61,967 nucleotides of DNA. Origin: Methanobacteriota archaeon. GTDB taxonomy: Archaea > Thermoplasmatota > Poseidoniia > Poseidoniales > Thalassarchaeaceae. Made by a program: the position numbers and the translations under genes. A model generated the notes under the pieces. It saw nothing but the letters and a program-made list of their open reading frames with translations, was not told where the DNA came from and searched no databases. Shown in pieces: positions 18,267-27,900 of this stretch. Numbering within the stretch: position 1 is the stretch's first letter; every line of letters begins with the position of its first letter. The stretch spans positions 1-61,967 of the forward strand of contig JAERSV010000076.1 in NCBI GenBank assembly GCA_016845345.1, written 5' to 3'.

Positions 18267-18303
18267 TCGTTTAAGTGAATTAATCTATTCAACATTTCTA
18301 AAA

Positions 18304-19929
18304 TTAATTTTGGTCAGGACCCATAAATGCATAATCCCATGTCTGTGGAATTTCTATTGTGTGTTTGACAGACCGTGGTGAAATCCAGCGAAGCAAATTC
18401 AGTGGACCACCAGCCTTGTCATTAGTACCACTTGCTCGAGCACCACCAAACGGTTGCTGAGCGACAGCGGCTCCTGTGGGTTTGTCATTGATGTAGAAGT
18501 TTCCAGCGGTGAAGCGAAGTGCGTTGAATGCGGTTTGCACGTCCTCATCATTACTCGCAAAAATAGAACCTGTAAGGGCGTATTGGCTAGAGGTATCGCA
18601 TAGTGTGAGTGTTTCTTCAAACTGTTCATCATCGTACAGGTAAACGGTTAACACAGGCCCGAAAATTTCCTCCACCATTGTTTCTGAGTGTGGGTCACTA
18701 GAGATGATAATTGTTGGTTCAATAAACCATCCTACAGAACTGTCACTGCCGCCTCCAACAACGATTTCACAGGCGGGATTTGCTTTTGCTCTCTCAATGT
18801 AACCTGTAATTTTGTCAAATGAGCGCTGGTCAATGACTGCAGTCATGAAATTAGTGAAGTCTCTAGTATCGCCCATGGTGATTTTTCCAACTTCATCGAT
18901 GAGGCTTTGCCCCATTCTTGACCATACGGACTTTGGAATATAGGCTCGGCTAGCGGCAGAACATTTCTGTCCTTGATATTCAAAAGAGCCGCGTAATAGT
19001 GCAACCATTAATCCCTGCTCATCACATTCTGGATGCGCTACAACGAAATCTTTACCACCGGTTTCACCAACGATTCTTGGATATGATTTGAGGTTAGGTA
19101 GTTGTTCACCGATTTGTTGCCACAACCATTGGAAGGTTGCAGTTGAGCCGGTGAAGTGAACACCAGCAAAGTCAGGATTTGGTAGGCACACTGCTGAGAT
19201 ATCGGGGCCTGATGATGGTACGAAGTTGATGACACCTGCAGGTAATCCAGCCTCCATCATCAATTCCATTAAAACATAATTTGAATGGTATGAGTTGCGA
19301 GATGGCTTCCAAACCGCTGTATTGCCCAAAATCGCTGGGGCGCTTGGTAGATTTGCCGCAATACTTGAGAAATTGAACGGTGAAATCGCTAACACGAATC
19401 CTTCGAGTGGGCGTATTTCAGTACTATTTTTTACACCTTGAGGCGAAACAAGTGGTTGGTAAAGGTCGTGAAAACCACGTGCATAATGTGCATTGAAATT
19501 CCAAAAGTCAATCAGTTCACATGCGGAATCAATTTCTGCTTGGAAACAGGTTTTACTTTGGTTCAACATAGTGGCAGCATTGACTTTCATTCGCCATTCT
19601 CCCGCTAATAGTTCAGCACACTTCTCAAAAATATTACAGCGTGCTTCAAGACCAATGTCAATCCATGCTTTTTGGGCACTAACAGCCGCATCACACGCGG
19701 CAGCAATTTCTGTCTTACCCGCGAGGTGAACATTTGCTAATACATGACCATGGTTGTGAGGGATAACTTGAGTGGTTGTGTTTCCTGTAAACACCTTCTC
19801 TCCATTAATGATACATGGTATTTCTACAACTTCATTCATCTGGCGATCAAGTTCATTCTGTAGTTCTGTTCTCTCAGGGCTTCCCGGAGCATAACCGAGG
19901 ACAGGTTCGTTCAATGGGTGGTCAGTCAT
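18304..19929 (-). CDS. pruA: 1-pyrroline-5-carboxylate dehydrogenase
   Basis: The enzyme oxidises glutamate semialdehyde/P5C to glutamate, the second step of proline breakdown. It is 541 residues, the length of the stand-alone eukaryotic-type enzyme (ALDH4A1). It has SPFNFSSI (183-190) where other ALDHs have PWNFP, base Glu289 (VGETGGKD), nucleophile Cys323 (YQGQKCSA), and the PFGGARASG and GNFYINDKPTGA segments typical of P5CDH. Proline dehydrogenase is not in the window. It lies upstream of the riboswitch-symporter unit on the same strand, which has its own control. Confidence 0.92.
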   Translation of the reverse strand: MTDHPLNEPVLGYAPGSPERTELQNELDRQMNEVVEIPCIINGEKVFTGNTTTQVIPHNHGHVLANVHLAGKTEIAAACDAAVSAQKAWIDIGLEARCNIFEKCAELLAGEWRMKVNAATMLNQSKTCFQAEIDSACELIDFWNFNAHYARGFHDLYQPLVSPQGVKNSTEIRPLEGFVLAISPFNFSSIAANLPSAPAILGNTAVWKPSRNSYHSNYVLMELMMEAGLPAGVINFVPSSGPDISAVCLPNPDFAGVHFTGSTATFQWLWQQIGEQLPNLKSYPRIVGETGGKDFVVAHPECDEQGLMVALLRGSFEYQGQKCSAASRAYIPKSVWSRMGQSLIDEVGKITMGDTRDFTNFMTAVIDQRSFDKITGYIERAKANPACEIVVGGGSDSSVGWFIEPTIIISSDPHSETMVEEIFGPVLTVYLYDDEQFEETLTLCDTSSQYALTGSIFASNDEDVQTAFNALRFTAGNFYINDKPTGAAVAQQPFGGARASGTNDKAGGPLNLLRWISPRSVKHTIEIPQTWDYAFMGPDQN

Positions 19930-19996
19930 ATGCCGCCCCCGTCATGGGCACTCTTTGAGGGTTGTGAATGGGTATTTTTCTAAAACGAATCAAAGG

Positions 19997-20014
19997 TTGA
20001 ACTGATTAGTTCAA
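19997..20014. promoter_or_regulatory. Inverted repeat upstream of gcvT
   Basis: TTGAACT-gatt-AGTTCAA is a perfect 7-bp inverted repeat 63 nt before the gcvT ATG and about 68 nt before the divergent pruA ATG. Its AT-rich, operator-like form in a divergent region suggests a regulator site; no regulator is identified. Confidence 0.35.
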
Positions 20015-20076
20015 ATCTTTAGTTGATAATTCCCTTTACACTACTATTGAAAACCGGCAACGATTCCGCAGGTACG

Positions 20077-21267
20077 ATGTCAGAGGGATTGGTACGAACA
20101 GCCCTTTACAAAGCACACAAGAGGTGGGGCGGGAATATCGTTGATTTCCATGGTTTTGAGTTACCAATTTGGTATTCATCAATGATGGAAGAGCATCTAA
20201 ACACTCGTGAAAATGCAGGTCTCTTTGATGTTTCACACATGGGATTCTTTAGATTTTCAGGAGATGGCGTCAGAGAGTGGTTACAATCAATTGCGACTCA
20301 ACGAGTAGAACATCTCCAACCCGGGCGCTGTGCATATACTCATTTTCTTGATGAAGATGGAGTCATTATTGACGACATGATTTTTGCTGTAACCGACCGT
20401 CAAACAATAATTGAAACAGGTTGTACTGATTGGCAACAGTCATCTGACATCGCAATTTTGGGTGTGCCAAATGCGAGCATGATTCCCGTGATGAAAGATT
20501 GGTTTAATTCGCATCTTCCAGAAGATGGGTCGGTTATCCTTGAAGACCTTTCTGATGAAACCTCTATTCTTGCTCTTCAAGGGCCAAAATCTCCGGCAAT
20601 AATTGAAGCGGTTTTAGGCGCGGAAAATGCTGTCAAACATTTCAGCGGCAAGGCGATTTCTGAAAATCAATTTGGAATCACTGGCTGGATTCAAGGCACC
20701 GGATATACTGGTGAGAGAGGATTTGAGATTTTCATCAACAATAATCAAGCTGAAACACTTTGGGAAGCGCTCTTGGAGGGTGGAGAAGCATTTGGAATAT
20801 GCCCGGTAGGATTAGGTGCCCGGGACACTTTGAGAATGGAGAAAGGATTTCTCTTGTCTGGTCAGGATTTTCACTGGCCGGGGCTCGGAGTTGATGAAGA
20901 TTCAGCCGTAGAATCATCTTTCTTAGCACGCGACTCATTTGAAACAAATGTTCCCTTTGGTTTACATTTGGAGCATGATTTCATTGGAAAATTTAGGATT
21001 GAATCCAGCATTAAATCTAGGGGCCAGCGCTGGTGGGGAATCAAGTATACCGGGCGCGGGCCTTTCCCACGCACGGGCTCAAAAGTTCTGGATTCACAAG
21101 GCAATGAAATTGGAATAATCACATCTGGGGGCCCTTCACCAAGCCTTGGCAAAGTTGGCATTGGTTTAGGCTACATCACTGGAGTTGAACCTGGTGATGA
21201 AGTACTTATTGCCCCTAATGCACGAAAGCAGATTCCAGCAGTCGTCGTCAGGACTCCATTTGTCTGA
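20077..21267 (+). CDS. gcvT: Glycine cleavage T protein (aminomethyltransferase)
   Basis: GcvT moves the methylene unit from lipoyl-bound aminomethyl to tetrahydrofolate. From the chosen ATG (396 residues) it begins MSEGLVRTALYKAHKRWGG and shows family segments GLFDVSHMG, the folate-binding Asp in TGYTGERGFEI, and GLGARDTLRMEKGF. An earlier frame start at 20023 would add 18 residues unlike the family. The other cleavage parts, gcvPA and gcvPB, are 13 kb away; H and L proteins are not seen. Dimethylglycine-type relatives exist, but motifs fit GcvT best. Confidence 0.9.
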   Translation: MSEGLVRTALYKAHKRWGGNIVDFHGFELPIWYSSMMEEHLNTRENAGLFDVSHMGFFRFSGDGVREWLQSIATQRVEHLQPGRCAYTHFLDEDGVIIDDMIFAVTDRQTIIETGCTDWQQSSDIAILGVPNASMIPVMKDWFNSHLPEDGSVILEDLSDETSILALQGPKSPAIIEAVLGAENAVKHFSGKAISENQFGITGWIQGTGYTGERGFEIFINNNQAETLWEALLEGGEAFGICPVGLGARDTLRMEKGFLLSGQDFHWPGLGVDEDSAVESSFLARDSFETNVPFGLHLEHDFIGKFRIESSIKSRGQRWWGIKYTGRGPFPRTGSKVLDSQGNEIGIITSGGPSPSLGKVGIGLGYITGVEPGDEVLIAPNARKQIPAVVVRTPFV

Positions 21268-21316
21268 TATTGGATTGATTTTCCAAATTAAGTCATGATG
21301 ACATCAAAGGGTGATG

Positions 21317-21345
21317 TTGAATAAAGGCCGCCCTTAGGGGCGGCC
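21317..21345 (+). promoter_or_regulatory. Core promoter with GC palindrome between TATA and start
   Basis: ttgaataaa (21317-21325) is a TATA-like box. It is followed directly by GGCCGCCC-ttag-GGGCGGCC (21326-21345), whose last base abuts the ATG at 21346. The box-to-start distance of 21-29 nt implies a leaderless transcript. Confidence 0.5.
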
Positions 21346-24300
21346 ATGAAAGAGCGAACCTCAGGCGTCCCATTGATTTTATTTCTGAGTGCTTTGATGC
21401 TCCTGTCAACAATACCTCTGTCAGCAACGACGGAACCACAGCCGCCAATTGCAGAATTTGATTCCACTAACGAAGAGGTGGTTCTAAATCAAGCCCAAGA
21501 GATTGCAATTCAAAATGCAGCTGGCCGTGCCAGTACAACAAATTGGGTGCGAGATGCTGGCCCAGATTCAGGAGCTAACAATGGGCCTGGTAACATCAAT
21601 TCAGTTCATATTGAGGCGATGGTCATGGACCACACTAATACCAATATCATTGTCGGTGGGACTCTACGAGGTGATGTCGCCTTTGGCTCAATTCAACCGG
21701 CTACACAATCTGGGCCACGGGCCTTTGTTGCCTCTCTAACACAGTGGGGGTCATGGGACTGGGTATCAATGACCGCAGTTGGCCCGGGTTCTTCAGGTGG
21801 TGCAATATTAGGTGATATTGCCGTCTCTTCAACAGGAGACATATGGGTGGCTGGAACATTCTGGTTAGATATTGAATGGGGCCAAGACTTGGAAGTATCA
21901 AATGGTGGTGGCGTTGATGGTTTCGTCGCTAAAATGGATTCCTCAGGGAATTGGTATTGGGGCACTGCTCAGGGAGGTACCTCAAACCTTGATTCAATGC
22001 ATGGGGTTGTTCTTGATTCCAATGATGATGGATATGTAGTTGGCACATTCGAAGACCATACCTATTTTGGTAACACAAGTCGAAACATTCAGAAAAGTCT
22101 TGATGGTTTTATTGTAAAAATAAACAAGACCAATGGTGACTATGTCTGGGATGAGATTATTGGTGGCAATTACGAGGATAATATAACGGCAATTGCAATT
22201 GATTCAGCAGATAGAATATTCCTTACAGGATATTATCAGGGAGATGTGACATTTGGTACTACCACTTTACTCAATGTTGGTGCAGTGAGTACGTTCGTGG
22301 CTGAGATTGATAAACAACAAAACTGGTTGTGGGCTAACGAAGCCAAGGCTGTTTGGGGGGGTATTATCCCCTATGACATCGAAGTTAATTCTGATAGCAT
22401 TTATTTGGGCGGGGATATAGTAGGATTAATTGAATTAGATGGACAAAATTGGTGGGCAAATGCCAGCGTTCAGAATGCTTTCGTGGCGCGTCTAAATAAA
22501 ACTGGAACATGGCTTTGGGGGTTGAATAGTTCGGGGCATACTCAACATCTCCATGACATTACACTCAATCCCTTGGGTGGTGTTGTCGCAGTTGGTTGGT
22601 TTGATATGGACCATTCCGCAATAGCCTTCGCTTATTTTGGTCAGACCAACTTAACCGCTGCTCCTTTTGCGGCATTTTTCGCTGGTGTATCACCTACTGG
22701 TCAATGGATGTGGGCTGATTCTGGCGGCGGTCCACTTTTTGATTCCGGAAATGTAGCACTTTTCACCTCTCCAGGGAAACTCATTATGTCTGGAAGATTC
22801 TGTTTGAATCATGATGGTGCTGGCTGTTCTGCTCAAATTGGACCAGCAAACTATACCTCATCTGCATTTTATCACGGTAGTGGATTTGTATGGTCGCTAA
22901 ATACAGATAGTGATTTGGATAATGTTTCAGATGTGAATGATAATTGTCCATTGGATTTTAATCCACTCCAAGATGATTTTGATGGTGACCAATTGGGGGA
23001 TGCCTGTGATTCAGACATGGATGGGGATGGAAGAGAGGATATTGCTGACAATTGCATTGGGCCGGCAATAAATTGGGATTCAAATGACTGGTCTATTGAC
23101 ACTGATGGTGATGGTTGCCGAGACTCGGATGAAGATGATGATGATGATGGCGACGGAGTGATTGATTCTCAAGACCTTTGTTCAAACTCGGTATCTTACA
23201 AAAATTGGACAGCAAATGATGCTAATGATTACGATCGAGATGGCTGTCACGACATTATTGAGGATGATGATGATGATGGCGATGGAGTGCTCGATATTGA
23301 CGATGATTGTGCATTCGCCCCATCACAAAGGAACTGGACATCGACACCTCAAACTGACTATGATGGCGATGGTTGTAAGGATTCAACGGATGAGGACATC
23401 GACAGCGACAACGATGGCGTTGTAGATGCAAATGAAACCTGCCCAACCGGCTTACTTGGTTGGACTAGTGATGCAACTAACGACCACGATGGAGATGGCT
23501 GTAATGATGCTCAAGAAGATGCTGATGATGATAATGACGGAATCAATGATTTTGACGATGATTGTACCCCAATGGCTACTAATTGGGATTCGAGTGGTGC
23601 CCAAGATTTAGACAAAGATGGTTGCCGTGATGTTGATGAAGATGATGACGATGATGGAGATGGTTTGGCTGATGACGTTGACTCATGCCCACGCGGTTCA
23701 GTCGGGTGGATATCTGGTAGTATAACTGACAAAGATGGTGACGGGTGTCGAGATACCACTGAAGACTTAGACGACGATAACGATCTTATTGTTGATGATG
23801 ATGATGGCTGTCCACGTGGGGAAACCGGTTGGATTTCAACTCCTGCGCTTGATGCTGACCGTGATGGTTGCAGGGATTCAGATGAAGACCCTGATGATGA
23901 CGGAGATACATATTGGGAATTTGATTCGCTTGGTAACGTAATTGACCAGTGTCCAAACACTCCGATTTCAGAATCGCATTTGGTTGATGCTGTTGGATGT
24001 AGTCCTTCGCAGGCTGATGACGACAACGACGGTGTAGCAAACAGTGATGATGAGTGTCCTGAGATTGCACCACCAGAAGGGTTAGACCGAGATGAAAACG
24101 GATGTACTGATGATATTGACCAAGATGGTGTAAATGACGATGTTGATGCTTTCCCCGATGACCCTACACAAACAGAAGATAGGGATGGTGATGGTTTCGG
24201 GGATAATCCTGCAGGTGATTCCCCAGATAGTTGCCTTGATACACCGTCTCAATGGATTGAAAATGTTTACTCAAATGGTTGCGCGGACGAAGAACTCGAC

Positions 24301-24852
24301 GATGACGATGATGGAATTTTGAATGGTTATGATAATTGTTCAGGAACCCCTTCTAGTGAAGTTGGAGAAATTGATTCTGCGGGATGTAGCATTTCTCAGA
24401 TAGATAGTGATGGCGATGGAACTTTCGATGATGTTGACCAATGTCCTGATACAAAACCAAATGCCGAAATGGACGAGGCTGGGTGTTCTAAAACACAACT
24501 CGCTTACATGTCTGATGAAGGCGGTTCAAAATCAAACTTTATGGCCATTGCTATTGCTGCTGGTTTACTGTTAATTGTTGTTGGTGGAGGGACCGCATTT
24601 TTCTTTTTGAATAGGAATGATGATGATGCAGATGCTGGTGACTTAAGGCCCGAGGCCGCAGAAGTTTTCGAATCCATGGCACAAGAGAAAATTACTGAGA
24701 CAGATAACATAGAAACGGTTAGTTCTGGTAGTTCGGGGGACCAATCTGGAATTTCTGTTGACGATGATGGTGTTGAGTGGTGGCAGGACGAGGCTGGAGT
24801 TTGGTGGTATCGTTCTCTGAGCATGGATGATTGGGCAAAATTTGAGGAATAA
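21346..24852 (+). CDS. Giant TSP3-repeat surface protein A
   Basis: The 1168-residue protein has a signal peptide (about 1-29). An N-terminal region (about 80-515) has recurring 'F-V-A-x-[LM]-...-G-x-W-x-W' beta-propeller-like repeats (for example GFVAKMDSSGNWYWG). Residues about 520-1045 hold at least a dozen acidic thrombospondin type 3 calcium-binding repeats (DxDGDG, DNCP, DDDDDGDG). A membrane helix lies near 1064-1088, then a cytoplasmic tail ending in a Trp-rich motif (VDDDGVEWWQDEAGVWWY). It would be anchored with its bulk outside. Its role, perhaps adhesion or binding, is inferred. The paralog at 24963 follows. Confidence 0.85.
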   Translation: MKERTSGVPLILFLSALMLLSTIPLSATTEPQPPIAEFDSTNEEVVLNQAQEIAIQNAAGRASTTNWVRDAGPDSGANNGPGNINSVHIEAMVMDHTNTNIIVGGTLRGDVAFGSIQPATQSGPRAFVASLTQWGSWDWVSMTAVGPGSSGGAILGDIAVSSTGDIWVAGTFWLDIEWGQDLEVSNGGGVDGFVAKMDSSGNWYWGTAQGGTSNLDSMHGVVLDSNDDGYVVGTFEDHTYFGNTSRNIQKSLDGFIVKINKTNGDYVWDEIIGGNYEDNITAIAIDSADRIFLTGYYQGDVTFGTTTLLNVGAVSTFVAEIDKQQNWLWANEAKAVWGGIIPYDIEVNSDSIYLGGDIVGLIELDGQNWWANASVQNAFVARLNKTGTWLWGLNSSGHTQHLHDITLNPLGGVVAVGWFDMDHSAIAFAYFGQTNLTAAPFAAFFAGVSPTGQWMWADSGGGPLFDSGNVALFTSPGKLIMSGRFCLNHDGAGCSAQIGPANYTSSAFYHGSGFVWSLNTDSDLDNVSDVNDNCPLDFNPLQDDFDGDQLGDACDSDMDGDGREDIADNCIGPAINWDSNDWSIDTDGDGCRDSDEDDDDDGDGVIDSQDLCSNSVSYKNWTANDANDYDRDGCHDIIEDDDDDGDGVLDIDDDCAFAPSQRNWTSTPQTDYDGDGCKDSTDEDIDSDNDGVVDANETCPTGLLGWTSDATNDHDGDGCNDAQEDADDDNDGINDFDDDCTPMATNWDSSGAQDLDKDGCRDVDEDDDDDGDGLADDVDSCPRGSVGWISGSITDKDGDGCRDTTEDLDDDNDLIVDDDDGCPRGETGWISTPALDADRDGCRDSDEDPDDDGDTYWEFDSLGNVIDQCPNTPISESHLVDAVGCSPSQADDDNDGVANSDDECPEIAPPEGLDRDENGCTDDIDQDGVNDDVDAFPDDPTQTEDRDGDGFGDNPAGDSPDSCLDTPSQWIENVYSNGCADEELDDDDDGILNGYDNCSGTPSSEVGEIDSAGCSISQIDSDGDGTFDDVDQCPDTKPNAEMDEAGCSKTQLAYMSDEGGSKSNFMAIAIAAGLLLIVVGGGTAFFFLNRNDDDADAGDLRPEAAEVFESMAQEKITETDNIETVSSGSSGDQSGISVDDDGVEWWQDEAGVWWYRSLSMDDWAKFEE

Positions 24853-24861
24853 AACAAATTT

Positions 24862-24877
24862 TCAAACAATTGTTTGA
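24862..24877. promoter_or_regulatory. 16-bp perfect palindrome after surface protein A
   Basis: TCAAACAATTGTTTGA reads the same on both strands and begins 10 nt after the stop of protein A. It may end transcription or bind a dimeric regulator of protein B. Its half-site ttgtttga recurs at 24895-24902. Confidence 0.35.
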
Positions 24878-24902
24878 CGTAATTATGACCCATTTGTTTG
24901 AA

Positions 24903-24920
24903 CGGGTCCCTTAGGACCCG
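24903..24920 (+). promoter_or_regulatory. GC-rich hairpin between surface proteins A and B
   Basis: CGGGTCC-ctta-GGACCCG is a perfect 7-bp stem. It follows an AT-rich tttgtttgaa and precedes the ATG of protein B by 42 nt. It may be a terminator of the upstream gene or part of the promoter. A second TATA-like ttcaata is at 24932-24938. Confidence 0.4.
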
Positions 24921-24962
24921 AAACGAGAGCCTTCAATAGGGGATGCTCACCGTCACAAGGCT

Positions 24963-27900
24963 ATGAACTTGAACACTCGTAGCGATAGACCATACTCGAC
25001 TTGGGTAATTCTCTTGGTTGTAACCTCACTTTTAGCTGGTAGTTTTTCAGGAATGAATGCAGCATTGGTGAACTCAGATATTGCAGATTTAGAATTAGAA
25101 AGTAGTAATTTTGCATCAGGCAAGGCGGCTGGAGACTGGGTAAAGATCGGGGAAAGTGATACATCAGGCCAGTTTGGTGGTTCACCGGTGACTTCTACAT
25201 CCTACACCGATTCAAATGGAAACACATACTTAACCGGATTTTTAATCGGTGATGTCAAATTTGGTACTAATGCGATTTCAGCAGGTCAAGACGCTTTCAT
25301 CGCCAAGATAGATTCATCCGGAAATTGGGGGATGGTCGAAACTGCTGGTCAATATGCTGGCGGAGGATTTTCTTGGGGTAATGACATCACAGTTGATTCA
25401 ACTGGAAATATTTTCATAACTGGTTTCTATGCTGGTAACATTTCATTTGGTAATCATCAATTGAGGAGTACTGCTGATTCAAATGGTGATGATACGAATG
25501 ATATTTTTGTCGCAAAAATGAGTAGTTCCGGCAATTGGCTTTGGGCTGAAACAGCCGGTGGATCTTATGAGTCTGACTCAGGAAATGCCATAGCACCTGA
25601 CGGAACTGGCGGCGCATATGTGGCTGGGGCTTTCAATATCAGTGGAACTTGGGGGATTAATGGCTATGGTACAAACGGATTCACTGATGCCTTCGTTGCA
25701 AAAATTGACTCAAACGGTTCATGGGGTTGGGTTGCTACTGGTGGCGGACCGGGCGGTGATGATGCCTCTGGCGTAACTGTAGACAGTGCTGGAGACTTGA
25801 GAGTCATGGGTTCATTCCAAGGTGGAAGTACTCAAGGGGCACAATTTGGTTCACAAACTTTCAATGCAGTTGGCTCAAGTGATTTATTTGTCTCAAAGAT
25901 GACTAACACGGGTGGGTGGTCATGGACTCAGACCGCGGGTGCTCCTAGTGGTTCAGTCGTCCCTTGGGGCTTTGATACAGAAGGCACAGATTCGTACGTG
26001 GGTGGTTTATTCCAAGGCACAGCATCTTTTGGCTCATACTCTGTTACCTCCGCTGCTTCTTCGAACAATGCGTTCATCGCTAAGATTGACGGTTCTGGTG
26101 CTTGGCAATGGGCAAATGCTTCTAGTGGAACAGGACTTCACTTCATTGGTTCAATCGATGCAAATCCAAATGGAATTGCCGTTTCTGGCGGATTTAGTAG
26201 TGGCGCATCAACCAGTGCTACTTTTGGCTCAACCACTCTGACTGGAACATATTTCGAAATGCTAGTTGGCGTATTGAATCCAAGCGGCAATTGGATGTGG
26301 GCAAAGAGTGGTGGTTCAAGCGGTGATGATGGTTACTACAACTTTGGTACTGGTGGAGTCGGTTGGACTCCTGCTGGTGATGTGGTTGCGGTTGGTCATT
26401 TCTGCCAGGGTATGGGCAGTGCATGTACTGCAACATATGATGGAACTGCAGTTTCAACTACTCCGGGTGCATATAGCACACAACTTGGATTACCTCCTGC
26501 TGTTGCCATTTGGAAGCAGGCTTCTGATGCAGATGGCGATGGTTACTCCGATAATTCTGATAATTGTCCGCTGATTGCCAATGCTGGTCAGGAAGACATG
26601 GATGGTGATAGCATTGGAGATGTTTGTGACCCTGATGCTGATGAGGATGGAATCCTAAACGATGACGATGCTTGTGACGGTCCTGCTGTAAACTGGGATG
26701 CTTCGGTTTGGACGGATGACATTGACATGGATGGATGCCGAGATATTGACGAAGATTTTGATGATGACGAAGACGGCGTTCTTGATACTAACGATCCTTG
26801 TACCGGGGCTTCTTTCAAATTGAACTGGACATCCAATGTTGTTAACGACAATGATATGGATGGATGCAACGATAACGAAGAAGACGATGATGATGATAAT
26901 GATGGAATCGACGATACAGCCGGTGATGATTGTCCCCGCAATTATGCAAACTGGGGAATTTCAGATGGAAGTGGTGGATTCAATCACAATGTGTCAACTG
27001 ACCACGATTCTGACGGATGTCATGATGAGGTAGAAGATGATGATGATGACAACGATGGTGTCAACGATTTAGATTCTCTAGGTGCAGTGCTCGATCGCTG
27101 TCCAACAGGAATGCTTGGTTGGTTAAGTGACCCTGTAGGGACTGACCACGATGAAGATGGTTGCCGGGATGCAGATGAGGATTGGGATGATGACAATGAT
27201 GGTGTAGACGACGTTGATTCAACAGACAATATTCTTGATTTGTGTAGCCCTGGTGCAACAGGTTGGCTTTCTGATGAAACGACTGACCGTGACGGGGATG
27301 GTTGCCGTGACCTCGATGAAGATGATGATGACGATGGTGACGGAATAATTGACACTGCAGATGGCTGTTTTGTTCAGGCTGGATGGATTTCAACCCCGTT
27401 AACAGACCACGATGGTGACGGTTGTCGCGATATGGATGAAGATGATAACGATGATAATGACCCTGTTTATGATGCATCTGATGCTTGTTCAAAGGGTGAA
27501 ATCGGTTGGACTGATACAGATTTTGACGGCGATGGTTGCCGAGACGAAACTGAGGACGATGATGATGACAACGATGGCATATGTGACACTATTTCTTCAA
27601 CAGTAAATGTCTGCTCAAGTGGGCCAGATTTGTGTCCTGAAACACCACAAGGAGAGAACATCAATGGTGATGGCTGTGGAACATTCACTCAAGTTGACAC
27701 AGATGGCGACGGTATCTTTGATGGAATGGACCTTTGTGATGAAATAGCCGCAGTAGAAGGTTTTGACACTGATTCTGATGGCTGCACCGATGACAGAGAT
27801 GGTGATACATTTACTGATGATATTGATGTGTTCCCTGATGATTCCAGTCAATGGAGTGACCGTGATGGGGATGGGCGTGGGGATAATCCAGGTCAGTTAA

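Noticed and set aside
19930-20076. Glycine riboswitch before gcvT
   Set aside because: The conserved glycine aptamer segments are absent; only a simple inverted repeat is present. The gcvPA upstream spacer also lacks them.
22872-24322. Long antisense and shifted frames over the TSP3 region (also near 26588-27688, 30721-31446, 48425-50428, 53664-54286)
   Set aside because: GATGAT-type repeats keep other frames open and give Met/Asp, Ser/Pro or His-rich low complexity with no independent signals.
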